Assembly (NCBI RefSeq): GCF_046736045.1
Contig: NZ_CP177134.1
Coordinates: 744,001-808,000 of the forward strand
Origin: Leptospira_A sp046736045
Lineage (GTDB): Bacteria > Spirochaetota > Leptospiria > Leptospirales > Leptospiraceae
Direction: 5' to 3'
Length of the DNA stretch: 64,000 bases
The notes beneath the pieces were generated by a model that ran no database searches, had not been told where the DNA came from, and saw only the letters and a program-made list of their open reading frames with translations. Shown one piece after another: positions 46,101 to 54,442 of this stretch (position 1 is its first letter; each line of letters opens with the position of its first letter). The translations under genes and the position numbers were made by a program.

Positions 46101-49100
46101 ATTTGGCATTGTCTCTATTTCGATCCGTTGCGTCTTGCGCCCGGTTGATGTTTTGTTCCGCCCAGTTCATCTCATCATACCGGAATCCATCCGGACCACT
46201 GCTCGCAAGATTCACTCCGTTCACTTGCAAGGAAGTGGATACTCCATTTCTATCTATATTGGATGTGACACCCATACCAGTATTTGGATTTGTATAGCCT
46301 ACGGTTCCGGAAAACCCGCCCCCATTGATATCGTAATTTGCTCCTAAGTTCCAACCCTGTCTTGGTCCTTTGTCACTTGGGTTGTAATTTGCACCGATCG
46401 AAGTAGCCCCGTTAGTTGTAGTACTTGCGGTGACTTGTAATCCTTTGATTCCCGTATTTGCTGATCCGGATATTGTAGTATCTCCTCTCTGAGAAAAACT
46501 GATAGAGACATTCGCTTTTGCTCCTCCCAGTCCTATCATTCCACCCCATCCAGCTTGAGGATCGTAATTTACACCTAATCCAAGTAAGGATTTATCCAAA
46601 AGTGGAGATAGGCTTTTTGTCAAACCGGTAGATATCTCATCCGTTAATGCTGACAACTTATCTCCGATTGGAATTTGAACTTTGGCTCCGATCAGTCCGA
46701 TCGCTCCATTCGTAAAACCAGCCAACATTCCTTCTTTACCATTTCGGCTTCCGTCTACAACTTGAACTCCAAAATTGATCACTGCTGCACCTAACTGGGC
46801 ACTCCCTGCACCAATTGCAGTCAAACCTTTCAAAACTGTTTGCCCCAACGCTCCCCCGGCTCCAAGTGTTGCCAATGTGGTTACCGCTGTGATGGCCGTT
46901 GATCTTGCAGCATCACTCTGTGCTTTTTTGTCCGCTTTCTTTTGTTTGATGGCACCGTACTGCTTTCGGAAGGCCGCATTCGCCACATCCTTGTTCATAC
47001 CTGTTGCTTTTACGATTTCTTCTACTACGATCCGCTGACCCAGTTCTTCCACAATACCGGCATTGTCTTTGGGAATGTTTGACGTATAACTTGTGCCAGG
47101 TGCTTTCATTCCAAAGGATTGGTTCAAATAAGCGAGTGATTGTGCTTCCATTCTGGAATCGGTCACACCCGAGTATAACATTCTGTTTCCGTCACTTAGC
47201 ATCTCTTGGATATCGCGTTCTTTAGCTCCGAATGCTACCGCCGCTGTTTTGAAGATTCCACCCGCAAGGCCAGCTACCTGGCTTCCTACGACTCCGATCG
47301 GATTGGAATTCACAGCGTTCCTTGTTTTCTTTGCCGCCTGTGATCCTTGGTAGTCTGTTAGCATTTGACCTACTAGGTCCAAAGGAAGACCGGTTGATGA
47401 AGCAATCGCGGTTGTAGCTGCCGATTGAATCATTGCGTTTTCATTGGCCTTAATCGCTGCTAGTTGATCTTTCGGGCCGGTGATACGGTTCATCATTGCA
47501 TCAGCTGCCGCATCTCCCGCTACCCCTCTGTAAATAGTGCTCGTAACACCTAGACCCAAACTTGCCACCGAACTTCCGAAGGTTGCTCCAAGCATAGCGC
47601 CGGCACTTCCGATCATATTTCCTACACCAGCGATTGCGCCGCTCATGGCACCCATCGCTCCACTAAACAGCAAGGAGGCTCCACCGGTCATCAGTGCAAG
47701 TCCTCCCATCGCCATATTGGTTAGGTTATTCTGTGCCATATTACTTTTGATTTTCTTCTCTTCGATCTTGCCCCGCATATAACTTACGAGTTGGGTTGCC
47801 ATTGCAATCTGGTCTTCACTTCCACCTGTCGCCCGCACAAGTGCGGCTGCAATACCGGAGTTTATCTGATCTTCAATCTTTCCTTTGATGGATGCTTTAA
47901 TACCTGCCATACCACCGGATATATAGGCGATGAGCATATCTTTGAGGAAGGAATCCGATGCTTCTTGTGCTGTCTTGGCTTCCTGGAATTTTTTCTCGTT
48001 TTTAGATTCCGTATCTCGAATCACTGCTGTGGATTCGGAGAGAGCTTTGCCGTCACGAGCCAGATCCTTTGTATAGAAATCGTTCATGATCGTACTGGCT
48101 TGTGCATCCACTACGTCCCAGTCTGCTTTCTCCCATTCGTCGAACAGATCTTTTCCTACAGGTGCGGTTACCGGTTTGACTTGAGATAAGGATATATATT
48201 TGATTTCGTTTTGTGTTCCGGAAATATAACCTGCGTCAGTCTTTTTATCAATCTGTCCGTTACTTATGAGCTTACTGAGTTTGACAACTCCCGTCTCTTT
48301 GTTGAATTCTGTTTTGAATTCTTCTTTGAGCAAATCCCCACATGATAAGGGATTCACATAACAAGTACCATACAATTTCTTTTCTTCTGTTGTCAGAGTG
48401 CTTGTATCTGCAACTTGGCCCAGTCGGATTTTTTCTTCTTGCGAGAGGGATCTTACGATCTTTCCACCTTGGATCTCATAGCCTGCCGCCTTCAGCTTTT
48501 CTATTTCTGTACCAAAGTTTTTATTATAGTCCGTAGTCTGTAATTCTGTTAATTCCTTCTCTTTTTTCGTGCAATCATCATAACCCAGCGCACCTGTCAA
48601 ACAAACACCTTCAAACTTTGGACCATCATAATTATACTTGGAAAGTCTGGTTAAAAGTGTTTCCAGCTCACCATTGTTAAATCCACCGATCGAACCTACT
48701 TTCAGATCCAGTTTTCCCTGATCGTTCAAACTAGCGGCAGTTCTCGTATCCCAAGTCACTTGGTATGCCATTTGATTGATCAGTTTTTCCTGTTCTTTGG
48801 TCGCCGAGATGGAATTGTTTTCATTCATGGAAAGAAGTTGCGCGTATTGATAAACTCCGTTTGTCGTTTTACCAAAAACTTCGTCCAATGATTTTCCATC
48901 TATCGCGAGTTCTGTATCCACTTTCTTTTCGCTCGCGGCATTCATGATGGAAAATTTTTGACTTGTGGAAGTGCTGCTACTACCACCGAGGAAACTACTG
49001 ATTCCTCCCAATGCACTGGACACGTTGTTCATCGCAGAATATACAAACGGATCTTGTTTTAAGGTGGAAATGCCGATTGCATTGGAAATTCCAAATACCA

Positions 49101-51159
49101 TTTGATCGCTTACGATTTTATTTCCCAAGGCTCCCACAGAAAGGGATGCCAGTTCCAACTTGGGAACGATTTGGTAGTCCTGAATCGGATCCTTGATTTG
49201 TGTAGGTTCTACAAATGTAAAGTCCCGGTTGCCCAAGTCCGTCAAAGAGCCGCTATACGAATTCAGCAAGTCGTTTGTGTTTGTGGAAATATTCAAACCG
49301 GAGATGGATGCATTGTATGTATTTGACAGTTGTTTGTTTATATTTTGCAGATCAGCGGTAGACTCAGCTGCTGCTGCTTGGTTGCTCAATTCGTTCCACT
49401 TGATGAGGGAGGTTTGTCTTTCCTCTTCCATCTTTTGCACCCAGGCTGATTTTTTGGCTTCCAGATCTGCCAAAGCGTTATCGTAATCAATTTTGGCCTG
49501 TGCTTTCAAGTCATCTGCACTCACTTTCCACTGTTCGTAAAAACTGTTATAACTTGCAACTTGACTTTCCCAGTTGCGAACTGCGGGAGAGATCTGATTT
49601 GTATATGTATTGAGCTGACCACCTAATGAGTTATAGTTGCCTTGCCAGTAGGAAGTATGTGCTTGTGCTACCGGATCATGCATCCAATACACCAAATCGA
49701 TACCGATGTTCCCCATCTGAAAATCAGTTGTGAAACCGGTTCGAATCGCAGTCCATACCCATGGATTGCTATCGGATCTATAGTCTCTTTCCGTGCCTGA
49801 CAAACTGACCCATGCGAATGGATCGTTTTTATGGACTCCACCAGCCCAGTCCGTATAAACATTGCTTGCGATGATGGAAACCGTTCTGCCATTTCCTAGC
49901 CTGCCTTCCAGATAATCTTTCAGAGCAGCATCTCCTCCGAAAACGATCGCTTTCGCCACTTCTTTTACATCGGCGTTGGCAACATTTACAAATAAGTCGG
50001 AATAAGCTCCAAGCCCTCCGTTCCACACAGACTGGTGCATTGCCGTAGAATAACCGAGCGCTCCGGTTGCAATTCCTGTAAAATAAGCGGAGTTATCTAC
50101 CGTTCCGTAAGGGCTGGGATTCAAACCCATTTGGATCGTATCTACTTTTTTGGAATAGTCGATCGCTGTCAGATAAGCAGAGTTAGATTGTACACTTAGA
50201 AAAGTTCGGATCTCAGCGGAGATGGTAGTCAGCACATCGCTTGCATCAAGTGTGCTGCTGTTGAGGACTGTGTTCAATCTGCCTACCAGACTGTTTAATG
50301 TATTTCCCGCATCATTGAACTGACCGTTGGCGTATTTGTACAAACATCCGTCCATACTGCAAGCTTCGTCTAACATTCCCTGGAACTGTCCCACGACTCC
50401 TTTGACAGCATTCTTAACAACCGATTTATAAGAGTCGATGGCAGAGAGATTGTTTTGGAAGGTAGCTTCCGAATTGTTTAGGTTTGTTAGAAAATCACTG
50501 TACTGATCTTGAATGTTGCTTAGAGTATTGGAAAAATCATTCAATCCCGTTTGATAACTTTGATTAAAATTGGCGTTCCAGTTGTTCGCTGCATTGACAA
50601 TGTTATTTTGAAGTTGGTTCACTCTTGCATTTTCATTTAGGACTTGTTGGTACTGTTGTTGAACACCGGTTCGTTCGATATAGGCCTGGTCGAATTGGTT
50701 GGTTGTAAGTCTGGCGACAAATTCACTTCTGTTTGTCAAAAAATCCAGATTCGCTTTGTCTTCCCAGCTATTCATCGCCACCAGCTTTTGGGAATCCAGT
50801 TCCTTTTGGACATAGTCCTTGTAGGCATTTACATCATTGTATGCATCGCTCGTTGTTATGCTGGAAACATAGTTATAAATCGCATTGTCCGCCGCGGCTT
50901 CCCAGGATGCCCGCAGCAAACCCTTGTAATGAGTTACCTGGTCGGTCCAGCCATTCAATGAGTTTAAAAAATAAGACTGCCCATAAATTTGATTCATCAC
51001 ATTCGAATCGTATTCCTGCAATTGCAATTGGGGGATGACTTCCTGGGAAAAAACGGCACCTGCAAAAAATATAGCAAATACAAAGGAAAAGAGTCCTATT
51101 CCCGCTTGAGTTTTCGTGAATCGGGTGAATTTACGTTCTGTCGTCTGCTCTTGTTCCAT
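43135..51159 (-). CDS. Giant secreted polymorphic toxin-like protein (resembles Leptospira TIGR04388 family)
   Basis: 2674 residues from the ATG at 51159, chosen for GGAGGGG six bases upstream; a TTG eight codons earlier also fits. A basic leader and one hydrophobic segment (about 20-38, GLFSFVFAIFFAGAVFS) form a signal or anchor. Residues about 40-1100 are Gln/Asn-rich coiled-coil-like. Gly/Ala-rich hydrophobic stretches lie near 1130-1210 and 1395-1460, and a Gly/Asn beta-rich region near 1500-1640. The block shared with the two cassettes starts at Glu1735 and holds GHSLGGG (about 1972), ITPTDPLN and NFVDHYFPS. A charged coiled-coil leads to a papain-like tip with WCQAASLWTTL (Cys about 2515) and DTHTISLHRQGDSWIVKDSGHNG (His about 2618, Asp). 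The route of secretion is unknown. Confidence 0.82.
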   Translation of the reverse strand: MEQEQTTERKFTRFTKTQAGIGLFSFVFAIFFAGAVFSQEVIPQLQLQEYDSNVMNQIYGQSYFLNSLNGWTDQVTHYKGLLRASWEAAADNAIYNYVSSITTSDAYNDVNAYKDYVQKELDSQKLVAMNSWEDKANLDFLTNRSEFVARLTTNQFDQAYIERTGVQQQYQQVLNENARVNQLQNNIVNAANNWNANFNQSYQTGLNDFSNTLSNIQDQYSDFLTNLNNSEATFQNNLSAIDSYKSVVKNAVKGVVGQFQGMLDEACSMDGCLYKYANGQFNDAGNTLNSLVGRLNTVLNSSTLDASDVLTTISAEIRTFLSVQSNSAYLTAIDYSKKVDTIQMGLNPSPYGTVDNSAYFTGIATGALGYSTAMHQSVWNGGLGAYSDLFVNVANADVKEVAKAIVFGGDAALKDYLEGRLGNGRTVSIIASNVYTDWAGGVHKNDPFAWVSLSGTERDYRSDSNPWVWTAIRTGFTTDFQMGNIGIDLVYWMHDPVAQAHTSYWQGNYNSLGGQLNTYTNQISPAVRNWESQVASYNSFYEQWKVSADDLKAQAKIDYDNALADLEAKKSAWVQKMEEERQTSLIKWNELSNQAAAAESTADLQNINKQLSNTYNASISGLNISTNTNDLLNSYSGSLTDLGNRDFTFVEPTQIKDPIQDYQIVPKLELASLSVGALGNKIVSDQMVFGISNAIGISTLKQDPFVYSAMNNVSSALGGISSFLGGSSSTSTSQKFSIMNAASEKKVDTELAIDGKSLDEVFGKTTNGVYQYAQLLSMNENNSISATKEQEKLINQMAYQVTWDTRTAASLNDQGKLDLKVGSIGGFNNGELETLLTRLSKYNYDGPKFEGVCLTGALGYDDCTKKEKELTELQTTDYNKNFGTEIEKLKAAGYEIQGGKIVRSLSQEEKIRLGQVADTSTLTTEEKKLYGTCYVNPLSCGDLLKEEFKTEFNKETGVVKLSKLISNGQIDKKTDAGYISGTQNEIKYISLSQVKPVTAPVGKDLFDEWEKADWDVVDAQASTIMNDFYTKDLARDGKALSESTAVIRDTESKNEKKFQEAKTAQEASDSFLKDMLIAYISGGMAGIKASIKGKIEDQINSGIAAALVRATGGSEDQIAMATQLVSYMRGKIEEKKIKSNMAQNNLTNMAMGGLALMTGGASLLFSGAMGAMSGAIAGVGNMIGSAGAMLGATFGSSVASLGLGVTSTIYRGVAGDAAADAMMNRITGPKDQLAAIKANENAMIQSAATTAIASSTGLPLDLVGQMLTDYQGSQAAKKTRNAVNSNPIGVVGSQVAGLAGGIFKTAAVAFGAKERDIQEMLSDGNRMLYSGVTDSRMEAQSLAYLNQSFGMKAPGTSYTSNIPKDNAGIVEELGQRIVVEEIVKATGMNKDVANAAFRKQYGAIKQKKADKKAQSDAARSTAITAVTTLATLGAGGALGQTVLKGLTAIGAGSAQLGAAVINFGVQVVDGSRNGKEGMLAGFTNGAIGLIGAKVQIPIGDKLSALTDEISTGLTKSLSPLLDKSLLGLGVNYDPQAGWGGMIGLGGAKANVSISFSQRGDTTISGSANTGIKGLQVTASTTTNGATSIGANYNPSDKGPRQGWNLGANYDINGGGFSGTVGYTNPNTGMGVTSNIDRNGVSTSLQVNGVNLASSGPDGFRYDEMNWAEQNINRAQDATDRNRDNAKLIADGVTDPEKMSDQDRADRLGEIQKAEDMQALEDSRRYSLEELAEFNENPLAREAALDDVNGVVDPEKLAALALTTVGTAIAGAVAFVGLGGRTNNTPTNSQPTDIVTPARRRKDGEEGPLDILVEGVTDLGRMVSDWWNDTPAINPLVASKADAALVAAAVYSDVPMEKKLELLGKSENPFKILGPDDFSGTLLEKLTLVDHEVTGLDSMLVKRTMIIDGQQRTVYVYALAGTEKGLFSQDGGANASAIVGNSSQYKLALDNAKKIQKYLNDNYPDAILLTTGHSLGGGMAASISLQTGIPAITFNPAGTNFLTNGVENAFNTGWNQIDAYITPTDPLNAAQRLLFPLIGANGRTHSEAILTPSGIFNGHTIDNFVDHYFPSATVETVNAPELRNISHEMDTSGGFNQPVETIVVTNENKFERLVSSSASLETAPFELAKKMNSLSESDKRSLYSDSLKASEGKPGFIKVEGAAPVVLWVKDTPASVKLTADSHKIPLVDSFRKAASDAVGDFERSHKLDVNSPEHISVREKYDTSKANLSDLNTKRTVLESDRKSLQSQIDLHVKAYSELYSKQGLDENSKKYALGEFDKKIKELSAEFSAKDKELNKLNKDITVSSKKVESEYSKMVKANEVLYNRKEALNTAKSLLENKTVAGQLDGNFKKAVDQLVEAENKHREILELSVNDPTHGSKYQKDLDKAVSDLEKAKKDLDKYQSALQEINQALKKANGSLADATSGIKKITLKDAITSDEPSTTKPVQLPVYQNPETGQIRIGGEVDAVSFVASSSSDGALYQGGWNPESEKLANNIRTLTGVDVSAQEIKDKWCQAASLWTTLRQDFGDAVEPNFLDFVKKHYDAGNIQIRPGEVMYVNANDTIMNSYANAFGKTWERNTFSETHPGITRDEAYSAIADVLSTTSSNAVMVRVSDTHTISLHRQGDSWIVKDSGHNGVNGTIFDPSRYTESALYDGKTYDGVTPLSIAYAKGK
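44930..45957 (-). repeat. Conserved lipase-like homology block, copy in the full-length toxin
   Basis: Third copy of the block. In this gene it continues upstream without a break (LEELAEFNENPLAREA), showing that the other two copies begin inside a coding sequence. Identity to the other copies is high but lacks the exact 188-bp match (for example GCTACTAAGGCC for GCGACCAATGCA). Confidence 0.8.
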
Positions 51160-51183
51160 GGTTTCCCCTCCGGTGTTTGCCAA

Positions 51184-51210
51184 CTAATATCAATTAAAAG
51201 TTAATGTCAA
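51184..51210 (-). promoter_or_regulatory. Possible promoter of the giant toxin gene
   Basis: On the minus strand TTGACA (51210-51205) is followed 15 bases later by TATTAG (51189-51184), about 25 bp before the ATG. The -35 box is perfect but the spacing is short, so the call is weak. Confidence 0.3.
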
Positions 51211-51544
51211 AAAAATATGCGGATCTCTCGTTCATTTTGTGATTCGCTTTTTTAAATTTTCTAAAAATAATTTCCCGGAAATCCCGATGCGCAGATTTTG
51301 AATTTCGTCGTTAGTTGGTTTAATTCACGTTTGGTTGCATTGGATTTTGACATAAGAACTCCCTTGCCGTTCTGATCCGGCTAAGAAAGAAGGTCAGGAA
51401 ATTGGATGTTTGGTTCTGGTTTTTTTTAAAAAAAGGAAGGGTTTGGTGAAAAAAATTCAAGATAAAAGGGAAGGATCGGAAGAAGGAATTGGTTTTTTGA
51501 ACTCTTTTGTTTTTAATTGGCAATGCATGTAAATCTAGCATTTT
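51211..51544. other. Gene-free AT-rich stretch between toxin and vapB
   Basis: No convincing gene was seen. It contains homopolymer runs (TTTTTTTT-AAAAAAA near 51420) and, at the end, TGCAT/ATGCA arms (51524-51528 and 51545-51549) overlapping the vapB start, which could be an autoregulatory site. Confidence 0.4.
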
Positions 51545-51553
51545 ATGCATACA

Positions 51554-51745
51554 ATGAGAACAACCATAGATATTCCCGAAGAATTAGTTTTAGAAGCGAT
51601 GAAGTTAACTCATCTTAAAACAAAAACTGATGTAATCAAGAAAGGGCTTATTACATTAATCAGAAAAGAAAAATTGAAAGATCTTAAAAAATACAAAGGG
51701 TCGATCAATCTTGAAATAGATATGGATGATTTAAGAAAAAGATGA
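51554..51745 (+). CDS. vapB: VapB-type antitoxin
   Basis: 63 residues from the ATG at 51554, which gives the canonical MRTTIDIPEELVLEAM start; an ATG three codons earlier is in frame. The N-terminal ribbon-helix-helix (about 1-45, TKTDVIKKGLITLI) binds DNA, and the tail (KGSINLEIDMDDLRKR) is the toxin-binding part of this VapB group. It overlaps its vapC by ATGA. As the toxin is cut short, the antitoxin is now an orphan. Confidence 0.8.
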   Translation: MRTTIDIPEELVLEAMKLTHLKTKTDVIKKGLITLIRKEKLKDLKKYKGSINLEIDMDDLRKR

Positions 51746-51864
51746 GTCTGGTTCTATTAGATTCATCAGTCAGGATTGAATATTTTAAAAATGCCAATTC
51801 GACAATTCCACCTGAACCAACAACCCTATCCCCCATTTGGGGGATACAAAAGCCGGTTTTATAA
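51742..51864 (+). pseudogene. Truncated VapC PIN-domain toxin
   Basis: 40 codons overlapping vapB by ATGA. MSLVLLDSSVRIEYFKNAN is the start of a PIN-domain RNase, with the first metal-binding Asp in LLDSS. The frame then runs into unrelated sequence and stops at 51862. A full VapC needs about 130 residues with three more acidic positions, so this is a 3'-deleted remnant. Confidence 0.75.
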
Positions 51865-51979
51865 TAGATTCTCCAATGGATTTCGCTTGAATTAAATTCG
51901 TTTTTCGGGAAATATATTTCTAAATCGGCTTTTAGATATGTCATCCTTCTGATAAGGGACAGTCGATGGGAGAACTCAA

Positions 51980-52831
51980 ATGAAAACGCAAGGCTTGCAA
52001 CACACCTTATTTAGCAAAATCCCATTGATGGCCGTTAGCATTCTTTTTTATTCGAATTGTTACTTCAATCCTGCCATCCAGTCCGTTATCAATCCTGCAA
52101 CTTCGGAATCCGGTGGTGCAGGTGCGCTTGCACTTTTGGCGGGAGGCGGATCATCTGTGAGCGCGGACACCAGTGCCACATTACAGGTATTAGGTCAATT
52201 AAAGATATCTTCCGGTTCCGTAGCAAATGCTAGCTTAAGCCTAGGTTCCGTTTCCTCTTCAGCAAAAGATACTGTTGCCGTTACTACGACAACTACAACG
52301 AACGCCATTGGTAAATTTTTGCTCAAACTTCGCCCTGGCACCTACACGATCAATGTAACAAGTTCCGGTGGTGCGAGCTTGGGAAGTTTCAGTTTAGTGG
52401 TAACTAGCAGTTCCGCCACTCAGGTTGTCCCGGATGCGACTTTCACAGTTCTGGGACTGACAACATATACCATAGATCAGACGGTTGCTTTGACGACAGA
52501 CTTTACATTAGTAAGTACCAGTCCGGCTGATGGAGATCAGTCGGTGCCGCTTTTAGGTAGTACATTTACAATTGCTTTCACATTTAGCAATACAGTGGAT
52601 GCAAGTACAATCACTGGCGGCAATATCAGTTTCATAATAGGAACACCGGAAGCTGCAAAATCAATTTCCCATACAACAGTGGGAAATACCTCTATCATTA
52701 CATTTGGCGGAGGGAACATTTACGTTGGGATGAATTATAAAATCACTCCTACCAGTGCAATCAAAGACACAGACGGATTCTTTTTAACTCCCAAAACGAT
52801 TAATATTAAAACTGCGAATATGGCATTATAA
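51980..52831 (+). CDS. Ig-like (Big_5/SbsA-type) lipoprotein, paralogue 3
   Basis: 283 residues. GGGAGAA stands six bases before the ATG. The signal ends LFYSNC (Cys 28), followed by YFNPAIQSVINPA, shared with paralogues 1 and 2. A carboxypeptidase-regulatory-like domain (TTTTNAIGKFLLKLRPGTYTINV) and an SbsA/Big_5-like domain (TSPADGDQSVPLLGSTFTIAFTFSNTVDASTI) follow. It is convergent with propeller lipoprotein copy B, 28 bp away. It is therefore the counterpart, on the far side of the toxin array, of the pair at 26.8-28.7 kb. Confidence 0.72.
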   Translation: MKTQGLQHTLFSKIPLMAVSILFYSNCYFNPAIQSVINPATSESGGAGALALLAGGGSSVSADTSATLQVLGQLKISSGSVANASLSLGSVSSSAKDTVAVTTTTTTNAIGKFLLKLRPGTYTINVTSSGGASLGSFSLVVTSSSATQVVPDATFTVLGLTTYTIDQTVALTTDFTLVSTSPADGDQSVPLLGSTFTIAFTFSNTVDASTITGGNISFIIGTPEAAKSISHTTVGNTSIITFGGGNIYVGMNYKITPTSAIKDTDGFFLTPKTINIKTANMAL

Positions 52832-52859
52832 ACGATCGTTCCAAATCCCAATAAGACCC

Positions 52860-54422
52860 TTACCAAATAAACAAACTAGGTTTGGTGTTATTCGCCACAT
52901 CCATAGTCACTACAAATAGTTTTCCCGAAATAGGTTCGATCAATACAGTAGGTCGAAGGCCTGAGTTGATTCCTTGCCCCATGGAAACATCCGTATAAGT
53001 GCAGTTAGTCCCATCTGCATCACAACGAAATAACCCCGGCTTACTATCATTAAATTGATTCATGGTCACAAACAATATTTTTCCCGAAATAGGATCAATC
53101 ACTGCAGACGGAGAGGTACCGGAGAGAGATCCTTGTCCTGCAGATACATCTGTATGAGTGCAACCCGTTCCATCCAGGTTGCAACGAAACAAACCGGGCC
53201 TTCCCCCATTAGCACCATTGGAAGTAAATGCCAAAAGTTTCCCTGAACCAGTATCGATGATTGCAGTTGGCCACTGACCAGAGTTCGTTCCTTGGCTTGC
53301 GGATATATCTGTATGAGTGCAATTCGTTCCATCCAGATTGCAACGAAACAAACCGGGCTTACCATTATTCGCATTATTGCAAGTCACCACAAGTAGCTTC
53401 GCAGAAACGGAATCAATCACCACACCTGGAGAAAGTGAAATTGAGTTTGTCCCTTGCCCTGCAGATATATCCGTATGAGTGCAACTGGTTCCGTCTAAAT
53501 TGCAACGATATAAGCTGGGTTTATTATTGTTGGCTCCATTTATAGCAACCACAAGTAGCTTCCCGAATATAGAATCGATCACTGTCCTTGGATACTGACC
53601 GGAGTTAGTTCCCTGACCTGCGGAAATATCCGTATGAGTGCAATTCGTTCCATCCAGATTGCAGCGAAACAAACTTAATTTACCGTTATTTGCATTATTT
53701 TGAGTCACTACCAAAAGTTTTCCGGAAACAGAATCAATAACTACTGTTACAGAAAATCCTGAGTCAGTCCCTTGACCCACAGAAATATCCGTATGAGTAC
53801 AACTACTTCCATCCAAATTACAGCGAAACAAACTCGGTTTACTGTTATTTGCACCATTGTTAGTCACAACTAATAGTTTTCCTGTGGCAGTATCAACCAC
53901 TGCCGCAGGAGAAGTTCCGGAATTCGCGCCCTCTCCTGCGGATATATCGAAATGACCTCCTGAGATGGCAGTGCCAACCGGAACGGTAGTAGTAAACACG
54001 GTTTGTTCCCCGGAGAGTGCACTCACTCCTCCTCCGACGGCACCATTCCTCGCATCCACCCGGACATAGTAAGTCGTATTGCTCGCAAGACCAGTGATCG
54101 TATGGTACAGTCCGCTAATTCCTGTAATGCTAGCAGAGGAAGTAGTTACCGGACTTGAGGTGCTATAGTACACTCTGTATTCGGTTGCGTTGGGAACAGG
54201 AGCCCATTGCACAAAGATTTCCGTCCCCGTACCGAGTGCGGACACTTGAGTCGGTGCAACCATAGTCGTATCAATCGTATAACTTTCGTTTGAGACAGTA
54301 GTTGTATTCCCCGCATTGTCCCGCGCGATGAATTTCAAATAGGTAGTTGCAACATCCGTTGGAGTGATCGCACTGGAATACAAACTCCCCGAAGTGATAT
54401 TTCCCGTGGTTCCCAGAATCAC
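52860..54422 (-). pseudogene. Propeller lipoprotein copy B, 3' part with FN3 and seven propeller-like repeats
   Basis: About 520 codons; the frame really continues upstream to the frameshift near 54515. It opens with TTGNITSGSLYSSAITPTDVATTYLKF, an Ig-like end, then an FN3-like domain (about 45-150, TYYVRVDARNGAVGG). Seven repeats of about 52 residues follow (THTDISAGQGTNSG, VIDSISGKLLVVT, NNGKPSLFRCNLDGTNC), the last ending KPSLFIW. The number and length of repeats match copy A exactly. There is no start codon with a ribosome-binding site at its beginning. Confidence 0.72.
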
Positions 54423-54442
54423 CGGATCGGTGGGAGCCGAAC

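Noticed and set aside
36560..46297. Similar plus-strand open frames opposite each lipase block (36560-36931, 40853-41224, 45644-46297)
   Set aside because: They recur only because the minus-strand coding block is triplicated; they have no ribosome-binding sites and run into the junction repeats.
32349..51159. Transposase or phage origin for the toxin array
   Set aside because: No transposase, integrase, terminal inverted repeats or phage structural genes were seen in or around it.
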